From contig JAGGWO010000192.1 in the NCBI GenBank assembly GCA_021157485.1, positions 1 to 9,071 on the forward strand: 9,071 bases of DNA. Direction: 5' to 3'. The translations under genes were made by a program, and so were the position numbers. The stretch is from Sulfurimonas sp. (lineage in GTDB: Bacteria; Campylobacterota; Campylobacteria; Campylobacterales; Sulfurimonadaceae). The notes beneath the pieces are model-generated. The model was given only the letters and a program-made list of their open reading frames with translations, was not told the DNA's origin and did not search any database. This document shows, piece after piece, positions 1 through 6,000 of this stretch. Every line of letters starts with the position of its first letter. Position 1 is the first letter of the stretch.

Positions 1-1
1 C

Positions 2-400
2 AGAGAGTCTATATACCGTGTAATCTCTCAGCTTGATTGGATTGCAGTAAGTGTGAGACATTTTGTTCTTGAAGCAAAAGCGTATGAAATAACAAGTTTG
101 GATGATGGGTATATAGATATTATTATGCACTTAAAAGAGCAATCACATACACTAAACCTTGGATTTATAAATCTGCAAAACAAAAAAGCTTCCGTAGTTG
201 CGACAAATGCTCAGAATGTCCGCGATGGTTATGAAAAATTAATGGAAGTTCATATTCAAAAGATGGCGGAACTCTCAAAAAGCAATAATCTAAAAGATAT
301 GTTTGTAGAAAAAGAGTTACTCTCTCAACTTAAAGAGATAGGAAAACGCTTACAGATTTGTGCTAACTCTCTAGAAGATATCGTTATAAAAATGAATTAA
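2..400 (+). CDS. 3' end of a helical, weakly PhoU-like protein (5' partial)
   Basis: The frame is open to the left edge, so this is the C-terminal part (132 codons) of a longer gene. The GTG at 53 has no Shine-Dalgarno sequence before it and is unlikely to be the true start. The visible protein is mostly charged, amphipathic helix: a YIDIIMHLKEQSHTLN stretch, a long Lys/Glu-rich middle and a tail reading KRLQICANSLEDIVIKMN. That tail, where a helix ends in xxLEDIVI, resembles the last helix of PhoU/DUF47 domains, including the PhoU domain at the C-terminus of Na+/phosphate cotransporters. This is a resemblance by eye only; no catalytic motif is visible. The TAA at 398-400 lies 4 bases from the end of the convergent dctM gene. 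It could equally be another helical-bundle protein. Confidence 0.6.
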   Translation, partial: RESIYRVISQLDWIAVSVRHFVLEAKAYEITSLDDGYIDIIMHLKEQSHTLNLGFINLQNKKASVVATNAQNVRDGYEKLMEVHIQKMAELSKSNNLKDMFVEKELLSQLKEIGKRLQICANSLEDIVIKMN

Positions 401-413
401 AAAGTTATAAAAA
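383..413. repeat. 10-bp direct repeat GTTATAAAAA at the convergent gene junction
   Basis: GTTATAAAAA occurs at 383-392, inside the last codons of the left-hand gene, and again at 404-413, across the end of dctM. The copies are 21 bases apart. On the minus strand each reads TTTTTATAAC, so the dctM TAA and a downstream copy both sit in T-rich sequence. No GC-rich hairpin accompanies them, so this is not a standard intrinsic terminator. It may be chance in AT-rich DNA. Confidence 0.4.
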
Positions 414-1688
414 CGCAAAAACCAAATCTGGAAACAGGACTACTAAACCTAGTGCTAAAAGCTGTAAAAGGATGAAAGGAGTTATTCCTCTGTAAATTTC
501 TATAGTTTTTATGGTGTCTCCTGCTGCACCTTTTAAAAAGAAGAGTGAGAGTCCAAAGGGTGGCGTTAAAAATGAAGCTTGAAGATTCAGTGCGATTAAA
601 ACTGCAAACCAGATAGGGTCTATTCCAAATGCTTCTATAATAGGTACAAATATAGGCACAATGATAAAAGAGATTTCAATAAAATCTATAAAAAATCCAA
701 GTATAAATACACTCAACATTGCTATGGCTATAAAAACCCAAACATTACCAATATCTTCACTAAAAAACTCTAGTATCATATCTGTTCCGCCAAGTTCATT
801 AAAGACTAAACTAAACGCAGTCGCACCGATAAGAATCATAAAAATCATACCACTTAATTTTACTGTCTCAAGTGAGGCATATTTGAGCATCTCAATATTA
901 AGCGATTTGTTTAAAACTGAAAGTAAAATAGCTCCAACAACTCCAAACGCAGCAGACTCAGTAGGAGAAGCAATCCCTGCGAAGATACTTCCTAAAACTG
1001 CTACCATTAAGAGTAGAGGAGGAACTATGGAAACAACTATCTCTTTTATTGAAACCTTTTTTATACCCTTTGCTACAGGTGCTGCGTTTGGTTTAAAATA
1101 TGAGTATATTAATATATAAGCGACATAGAGTCCAACAAGAACAAGACCCGGTAAAACAGCACCCATAAACAAATCACCAACACTCACACTCATAACATCA
1201 CCTAAAATGATTAATATAATAGATGGTGGTATGATTTGACCAAGTGTTCCACTAGCCGCTACGGTTCCAGAAGCTAAACCTTTGTCATATCCTGCGTTTA
1301 ACATCAAAGGCAGTGCTATTACACTCATCATAACAACTGAGGCTGAGACTATTCCTGTTGAAGCTGCGAGCATAGCTCCTACAAGAACAACACTTACAGC
1401 CAAACCACCACGAACATCGCGAAAAAGTGCACTCATAGAGATTAAAAGTCTCTCTGCCATTTTTGACTTTTCCAAAACTAAACCCATTGCGATGAAAAGA
1501 GGAACTGCCATAAGCGTTGTATTTGACATAATTCCATATATGCGAAATGGAAGAACTTCAAAAACTTCAATGCCAATATGAGGTATAAAAAATGCAAAAA
1601 ACATAGCCACTGTTCCAAAAGCGTATGCAACTGGAATTCCAACTAGAAGAAGCATTAACACTACTACAAACATTAGTATTGCTATCAT
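405..1688 (-). CDS. dctM: TRAP transporter large permease subunit (DctM type)
   Basis: This is the large membrane subunit of a tripartite ATP-independent periplasmic (TRAP) transporter. It forms the Na+-driven transport domain in the inner membrane, usually for organic acids. The protein is hydrophobic throughout, with about a dozen membrane segments. Family landmarks (427-residue numbering) are GTLGQIIPPS at 147-156, GIASPTESAAFG at 238-249 and LTPPFG at 374-379. The LTPPFG form fits the COG4664 (FcbT3, 'mannitol/chloroaromatic') branch rather than classic dicarboxylate DctM; this is from memory of the family, and the substrate is unknown. I chose the ATG at 1688 because it gives an ATGA overlap with dctQ, has GGAAG five bases upstream, and begins MIAILMF as relatives do. 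An ATG at 1700 would add four residues. It is the last gene of the minus-strand operon. Confidence 0.95.
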   Translation of the reverse strand: MIAILMFVVVLMLLLVGIPVAYAFGTVAMFFAFFIPHIGIEVFEVLPFRIYGIMSNTTLMAVPLFIAMGLVLEKSKMAERLLISMSALFRDVRGGLAVSVVLVGAMLAASTGIVSASVVMMSVIALPLMLNAGYDKGLASGTVAASGTLGQIIPPSIILIILGDVMSVSVGDLFMGAVLPGLVLVGLYVAYILIYSYFKPNAAPVAKGIKKVSIKEIVVSIVPPLLLMVAVLGSIFAGIASPTESAAFGVVGAILLSVLNKSLNIEMLKYASLETVKLSGMIFMILIGATAFSLVFNELGGTDMILEFFSEDIGNVWVFIAIAMLSVFILGFFIDFIEISFIIVPIFVPIIEAFGIDPIWFAVLIALNLQASFLTPPFGLSLFFLKGAAGDTIKTIEIYRGITPFILLQLLALGLVVLFPDLVFAFL

Positions 1689-2170
1689 ATTGACTTCCAT
1701 ATTTGAATATTTTCTACTGCATCTCTTATAGCCTGAAGACTTAAAAAGACAAAAGAGAGAGGAAGAAGTGCTTTTACTAAAAACCTGTACTCTAAGCCAC
1801 CAGGATTAGAAGAAGCCTCATTTTGAATAAAACTCAAATGTACAAACTCTATACCAATATAAATAATAAGTGCTGAGAATGGAAGTATAAAAAAGAGTGA
1901 GGCAATGACATTTATCAGTGCCTTTGTCTTCTCACTGTAAGAAGCATAAAAAATATCTACTCTCACGTGAGCATTTTCTCTCAAAGTGTAAGCTATTCCA
2001 AAAAGAATTATCACGTCAAAAAGATGCCATTCCAGCTCTTGAAGCGCGATAGAGCCAGTTGAAAAGAGATAACGTGCAGTTGCATCATAAACAACTAGAA
2101 GAACTAAAATAGCGACTATAAACGCAGTAAAGTAACCTAAATACTTTATGCTATTATCTATAATCTTCAA
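1685..2170 (-). CDS. dctQ: TRAP transporter small permease subunit (DctQ type)
   Basis: This is the small four-helix membrane subunit that pairs with DctM in TRAP transporters. The 161-residue length is normal. Membrane segments lie at about 10-30, 50-64, 84-108 and 131-148. Conserved blocks are ELEWHLFD (45-52), TLRENAHVRVDIFY (62-75) and NPGGLEYRFLVKALLPL (122-138). The last two match the COG4665 (FcbT2) type of small permease and agree with the assignment of dctM. The start codon is TTG at 2170: the murF TAG is in frame just upstream, no ATG lies between, and the protein has no internal Met to serve instead. AGG, partly inside the murF stop codon, is eight bases upstream. It follows murF by nine bases and overlaps dctM by four. 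No gene for the DctP binding protein is present. Confidence 0.93.
   Translation of the reverse strand: MKIIDNSIKYLGYFTAFIVAILVLLVVYDATARYLFSTGSIALQELEWHLFDVIILFGIAYTLRENAHVRVDIFYASYSEKTKALINVIASLFFILPFSALIIYIGIEFVHLSFIQNEASSNPGGLEYRFLVKALLPLSFVFLSLQAIRDAVENIQIWKSI
1694..1698 (-). promoter_or_regulatory. Ribosome binding site GGAAG for dctM
   Basis: On the minus strand GGAAG stands five bases before the ATG at 1688. It overlaps the alternative upstream ATG at 1700-1698, and so favours the downstream start. It lies inside the end of dctQ, which suggests translational coupling. Confidence 0.6.
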
Positions 2171-2178
2171 TATGTGAA

Positions 2179-2181
2179 CCT
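2179..2181 (-). promoter_or_regulatory. Short Shine-Dalgarno AGG for the TTG start of dctQ
   Basis: AGG shares its first two bases with the murF stop TAG and lies eight bases before the TTG at 2170. It is the only plausible ribosome binding site here. Initiation probably depends partly on ribosomes finishing murF. Confidence 0.45.
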
Positions 2182-3625
2182 AAATAAAGTTTGGTGCATC
2201 ATTTGCAAAAAGTATGATGTCCCCTGCTTTTGTCTGACTTGCTAAAAGCTCTGTTAGGTTTGATTTATCAGCTAGCATAATTTTATTTTTTACTTTTAAA
2301 TTTTTTCTAAATAGCTCTGCATTTAATGAACCTGTCACAATAACTGTATGAAAAACTTCATTTATTGCGTTTATAAGTTTGAGGTTTAACTCATCACTAC
2401 TCTCAACTAAACCAGGAGTTACTATTACTTTTCTACCATCATGAAGTGAGCAGAGTCTGATACCCTCAAGCATTCCGTCAATGTTTCCATTATATCCATC
2501 ATCTAGAATTAGCTTTCCACCAGCTTTTATCATCTGAAGTCTATGCTCTACTGGCTCTAGCGTTTTTACTGCGTTTGATATCTCTTCATCACTCATACCA
2601 AAGCTTTTAGCTACTCTTACAGCTACTGCAATGTTCATAGTTTGAAATTCACCTAAAACATCAGTATGCAAATCCAAAGTACTGTTTTCACACTTCATTT
2701 TAAAACCGATTCCATTAAGGTCTGCGTTTACATCATAAACTTCATCACCAAAAAAAGTAACTTTATCATGTGGTTCATCAGTTACCGAAGTATGTATAAA
2801 TGCTCTCATAAGTTTAGGAGATTGCATAATCTCTAACTTAGTAGCGATGATATTATCTAAAGTTTTAAAGTACTCTATATGAGCTTCTCCAACTTTTCCA
2901 ACAACAGCCACTTGAGGCTCTATAAAAGTTGTAATATCGTAGATATCTCCACTCTCACGTGCACCTGCTTCACATACATATATCTCAGTATCTGTTTTGA
3001 GATTATTATTTACATCACCCATTATTCCACCAAGAGTATTTACACTTCTTGGAGTTGCATGAACTTTATACTTTGTACTTAAAATCTGTGCGACAAAGTT
3101 TTTGATACTTGTCTTTCCGTAACTTCCAGTGATACAAACAACTTGCAAGTCTTTCATCTCTAAGAGTTTCTTCTTTGCCTCTTTTTTGTAAGTCATAAAA
3201 AGAAACTTCTCTATCATAAAACTTCCGATATAGGCAATAGCTAAAGGCATAAATACCCCATAAATCCCACATGCATCTTTTAGAGTACATAGTACATCTT
3301 GAAAAAGAACCAGTGAAATTAAAAGTATTAAAAATCTCTTCACACGCCATGTCAAAACAAGTTTTTTATCTAATCTCTTATGCCAAATAAAAATAGCAGG
3401 AAGAACAGCAAAGAGAAAAAATATAGGAAAAAATTTGCCTGTTGTATAGTAGGCTATTAATGGAATAAAAAAGTACAAAAGATGCCAGTGAGGCTTATGG
3501 TGCTTTAAAATAACACGAGAAAGTCTATAATCATACCACTGTAAGTTTGTAATCAAATACCAACCTAAAACAGTAACAAAAAGAACATTTGTAACAAAGG
3601 CTACTAAAACTTCATAATCTTCCAT
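2180..3625 (-). CDS. murF: MurF-type ligase with N-terminal membrane domain (UDP-MurNAc-tripeptide:D-Ala-D-Ala ligase)
   Basis: MurF uses ATP to join D-Ala-D-Ala to UDP-MurNAc-tripeptide, the last cytoplasmic step of the murein precursor nucleotide. Residues 1-155 are an unusual hydrophobic region with about four membrane segments (near 5-25, 48-80, 97-113, 121-142) in place of the usual soluble UDP-binding domain. The Mur ligase core follows: P-loop TGSYGKT at 166-172, EAGARESGDI at 219-228, GEAHIEYF at 246-253, TKLEI at 262-266, then the C-terminal domain with EPVEHRLQ (357-364) and DDGYNGNIDGM (375-385), the counterpart of the MurF DDSYNANPDSM block. The C-terminus NDAPNFI is typical of Campylobacterota MurF as I recall it. 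At 481 residues it is a little longer than E. coli MurF (452). The ATG at 3625 starts one base after the hydrolase stop. ddl upstream makes its substrate. Confidence 0.92.
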   Translation of the reverse strand: MEDYEVLVAFVTNVLFVTVLGWYLITNLQWYDYRLSRVILKHHKPHWHLLYFFIPLIAYYTTGKFFPIFFLFAVLPAIFIWHKRLDKKLVLTWRVKRFLILLISLVLFQDVLCTLKDACGIYGVFMPLAIAYIGSFMIEKFLFMTYKKEAKKKLLEMKDLQVVCITGSYGKTSIKNFVAQILSTKYKVHATPRSVNTLGGIMGDVNNNLKTDTEIYVCEAGARESGDIYDITTFIEPQVAVVGKVGEAHIEYFKTLDNIIATKLEIMQSPKLMRAFIHTSVTDEPHDKVTFFGDEVYDVNADLNGIGFKMKCENSTLDLHTDVLGEFQTMNIAVAVRVAKSFGMSDEEISNAVKTLEPVEHRLQMIKAGGKLILDDGYNGNIDGMLEGIRLCSLHDGRKVIVTPGLVESSDELNLKLINAINEVFHTVIVTGSLNAELFRKNLKVKNKIMLADKSNLTELLASQTKAGDIILFANDAPNFI

Positions 3626-3626
3626 A

Positions 3627-4361
3627 TTAATGCTCTAATGTCTTTAAAAATGTAGCTTCAATCTTTTTAGAGACATCTTCTGCGTTTTTCATAAAGAAGT
3701 AATGATCTCCATCATAAACTTCTAAGCTAGAATCTCCAATTAGAGAATCTATCATCTCACCTGAACTTAGAGGTGTTGCTGTATCTTTATCTCCCCAGCA
3801 TAGTAATGCTTTGCCAGTATACTTTGCAAACTCATCTGCAAAATCTTCATTTACGACATTTTTAAAAGTTTGATACATATGTTCACTTAACTGCTTAGCA
3901 TCATCTGCTACAAAAAGTGAACGCAGTTTAGAAAAACCAAAAATTTTAAAGATTTTAAAAATTGCGATTTTAGCCTGTACTTTAAATGATTTTGGAGTAT
4001 ATATACCAGCGCTAGCAACCAAAACAAGAACTTTCGGATCAAGTAAAAGAGCCACTTTGCCACCAAAAGAGTGACCAAGTATGATATCTTTTGATGCGTT
4101 TATATGAATCATAAGCAATTCAACTATTCTTGCTACATCAGCAGTATTAAGAGCACCACTACAAGTTGAGTTTCCAAAACCTGGTAAATCTATATAGATG
4201 TGACGAAAGGCATCCATATAAGGTGAAAATGTTTGCTTCATAAGGTTTTTATTACTACCCCAACCATGAAGTATAATCAAATCAACTGTAGCATTTGGAT
4301 TAACTATCTCATAGCTTATGTCAAATGTATGTTGATTGTGTTGGATAGATTTTATTGCCAT
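3627..4361 (-). CDS. Alpha/beta-fold hydrolase in the murein operon
   Basis: This 244-residue cytoplasmic protein has no signal peptide or membrane helix. It shows the full alpha/beta hydrolase set: oxyanion loop HGWG at 32-35, DLPGFGNS at 58-65, nucleophile elbow GHSFGG at 96-101 with Ser98, acid Asp193 in WGDKDTATP, and His220 in GDHYFF. It should therefore be an active serine hydrolase. A basic, hydrophobic cap segment (about 125-150) probably shapes the substrate site. The substrate cannot be read from the sequence. Its ATG follows the ddl stop with no gap and its stop precedes murF by one base, so it is tightly coupled to both murein genes. A hydrolase in this slot also occurs in Campylobacter (Cj0796c, from memory), which suggests a conserved role. 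Candidates are an esterase, thioesterase or haloperoxidase-like enzyme. Confidence 0.9.
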   Translation of the reverse strand: MAIKSIQHNQHTFDISYEIVNPNATVDLIILHGWGSNKNLMKQTFSPYMDAFRHIYIDLPGFGNSTCSGALNTADVARIVELLMIHINASKDIILGHSFGGKVALLLDPKVLVLVASAGIYTPKSFKVQAKIAIFKIFKIFGFSKLRSLFVADDAKQLSEHMYQTFKNVVNEDFADEFAKYTGKALLCWGDKDTATPLSSGEMIDSLIGDSSLEVYDGDHYFFMKNAEDVSKKIEATFLKTLEH

Positions 4362-5399
4362 TTATTTGCCTTTAGCACTTGAAATTGAATGAATATATTC
4401 ATATGTCACTTTAACTCTTTTAGAGTGCGGTAAAGATGAAGAGAGCGCTTCTATCGAGGATTTAAAATCTTCAAACAGATAGTTAGCCATAGAACCAGGG
4501 ATAGGATTTATCTCATTTAGATAAACTTCATTATTAACTACAAAGAAGTCGCATCTAATAAGTGCTCCCTCAAACATTCCTCTATAAGCTTTCTCAAATG
4601 TACTCTTAAGTCTTCTTACAAGTTCATCACTAATATCAGCTTTTAAAACCTGTTCGCTTCTTGAAAAATCCATATACTTTTTCTCAAAATCTAAAAACTC
4701 CTCTTTTTGAGGCTCCTCTACGATTGAGAAGTGTATCTTATCATCTGCCATATATCCAGCAAGGTTATACTCTTTAACGCCTTCTAAGAAAGGTTCAATT
4801 ATTACGTTTTTATCGTACTCAAACGCAGAATCTAAGGCATAATCAAGTTCACTCTCTTCTTTTACTATTGAGACACCAATTGAACTTCCAAGTGTAGCAG
4901 GCTTCACTATTAAAGGGTATTTTATTGTTATATCTTTCACATCATCAGAAGTCAACATTTGATAATCAACACTTCTTATACTTTTAGCTTCACACAGCCA
5001 TTTTGTATATCTTTTATCATATGAAAATGTACTCGCATCTACACGTGGTCCTATATATTTTATAGAGAAGAAATCTAAAAGGGCAGCGATTGTCCCATCT
5101 TCTCCATCTCCACCATGAATCAAGTTTAAAACAACATCGTTATATTTAGTTGAGCCAAACATACTTTTTTGAACAAAACTACCATTTTCCAGAGTAAGAA
5201 CAGGCATCTTTTTATGCGCTCCCTTGCTGAATGTAGTTGCTTTCATTTTTGATGGGTCTATGAGATAAAAAGTGTGATCATTATCGCAAAATATAAAGTT
5301 TAAATCGAATCCAGATAATTTCTCTTTTAGAGTTATAGCACTAACAATACTGATTTCATGTTCGAAACTCGCACCGCCAAATAAAATAGTTAATTTCAA
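4362..5399 (-). CDS. ddl: D-alanine--D-alanine ligase
   Basis: This is an ATP-grasp enzyme that joins two D-Ala molecules in the cytoplasm, giving the dipeptide used by MurF. It is full length at 345 residues. The N-terminal block FGGASFEHEIS (7-17) carries Glu15. Others are IHGGDGEDGTIAALLDF (94-110), KPATLGSSIGVS (166-177, with Lys166 and Ser172/173), the omega loop DFEKKY (237-242), RCDFF (282-286) and NEINPIPGSM (295-304). Metal ligands are Asp284, Glu296 and Asn298. Tyr242 aligns with Tyr216 of E. coli DdlB, which fits D-Ala-D-Ala rather than D-Ala-D-lactate synthesis. The start is TTG at 5399: it lies just before the expected KLTILFGG opening, no ATG precedes it in frame nearby, and AAGGA stands eight bases upstream. 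It is 17-18 bases after ruvA and abuts the hydrolase gene. Confidence 0.96.
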   Translation of the reverse strand: MKLTILFGGASFEHEISIVSAITLKEKLSGFDLNFIFCDNDHTFYLIDPSKMKATTFSKGAHKKMPVLTLENGSFVQKSMFGSTKYNDVVLNLIHGGDGEDGTIAALLDFFSIKYIGPRVDASTFSYDKRYTKWLCEAKSIRSVDYQMLTSDDVKDITIKYPLIVKPATLGSSIGVSIVKEESELDYALDSAFEYDKNVIIEPFLEGVKEYNLAGYMADDKIHFSIVEEPQKEEFLDFEKKYMDFSRSEQVLKADISDELVRRLKSTFEKAYRGMFEGALIRCDFFVVNNEVYLNEINPIPGSMANYLFEDFKSSIEALSSSLPHSKRVKVTYEYIHSISSAKGK

Positions 5400-5407
5400 T
5401 ATACTTT

Positions 5408-5412
5408 TCCTT
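5408..5412 (-). promoter_or_regulatory. Ribosome binding site AAGGA for the TTG start of ddl
   Basis: On the minus strand AAGGA lies eight bases before TTG at 5399, in the short ruvA-ddl gap. This good match to the 16S tail supports the non-ATG start. Confidence 0.7.
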
Positions 5413-5417
5413 ATTTT

Positions 5418-5987
5418 TTATATAGTTTGTAATAGTTTAAGAGCCTGCTTGACAAGTGAAGCTGTATCTTCACCATCACATGCACTTAATGCTTTTGATA
5501 TTTTATCTTTTTTGAAACCTAAAGACTCTAGAGCCTCGCTCGCTTCATTAAAAGAGTGTGTTTTTGATGGTGTATCATTTGAAGATAATAGCTCTTCATC
5601 AAAACCATTTAATTCAACCAAAATTCGACCTGCACTCTTAGGTCCAATTCCTGGCACTTTTTTCACACCATTCATATCTTTATTGTTGATGATAACACCA
5701 AACTGAGATGGCGTATAAGTAGAACAGATTGCCATTCCTACTTTTGGACCAACTCCATTGATTTTGATAAGCCTAGTAAACATCTTCTTTTCACTCATAT
5801 CTAAAAAGCCAAAAAGCAACTGAGCATCTTCTCTAATTATTTGAGATGTAAATAGTGACACCTCATCATTTCCCAATGCTGAAAATGTTTGAAGTGAAAT
5901 AAACACTTCATAGACAACTCCACTCACCTCAACGTGAACGAAAGATGGCTCTTTATATACAATTTTACCTTTTAAACCGACTATCAT
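5418..5987 (-). CDS. ruvA: Holliday junction branch migration protein RuvA
   Basis: RuvA tetramers bind four-way Holliday junctions and load the RuvB motor for branch migration in recombinational repair. The 189-residue protein shows all three domains. The OB-fold is about 1-63, opening MIVGLKGKIV and closing with IREDAQLLFGF (51-61). The double helix-hairpin-helix region has IKINGVGPKV at 74-83 and KKVPGIGPKS at 109-118, followed by AGRILVEL. A flexible acidic/Ser linker (about 130-145) leads to the small RuvB-contacting domain, with EALESLGF at 151-158. It is slightly shorter than E. coli RuvA (about 203), mainly in the linker. The start is ATG at 5987, 13 bases after fapA. ruvB is not in the window. 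Confidence 0.97.
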   Translation of the reverse strand: MIVGLKGKIVYKEPSFVHVEVSGVVYEVFISLQTFSALGNDEVSLFTSQIIREDAQLLFGFLDMSEKKMFTRLIKINGVGPKVGMAICSTYTPSQFGVIINNKDMNGVKKVPGIGPKSAGRILVELNGFDEELLSSNDTPSKTHSFNEASEALESLGFKKDKISKALSACDGEDTASLVKQALKLLQTI

Positions 5988-6000
5988 ATTTTTCTAACCC

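Noticed and set aside
53..400. A complete small gene starting at GTG 53
   Set aside because: No Shine-Dalgarno precedes the GTG, and the frame is open with protein-like sequence (ISQLDWIAVS) to the left edge, so it is the end of a longer gene.
401..440. Possible intrinsic terminator for dctM or the left-hand gene
   Set aside because: There are T-rich runs on the minus strand but no stem with GC pairs; not enough to call a terminator.
661..1119. Plus-strand open frame of 152 codons
   Set aside because: It lies antisense within dctM, whose TRAP motifs are clear. Its composition (Ile/Ser/Lys rich, low complexity) is that of a shadow frame.
1282..1581. Plus-strand frame of 99 codons, and similar short frames at 5449-5706, 5945-6190 and 6830-7018
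   Set aside because: All are antisense to well-supported genes (dctM, ruvA, fapA), without their own ribosome binding sites or recognisable motifs.
3066..3350. Minus-strand open frame of 94 codons overlapping murF
   Set aside because: It is a different frame of the same strand across the murF membrane domain and P-loop; the murF frame is continuous, so no frameshift is implied.
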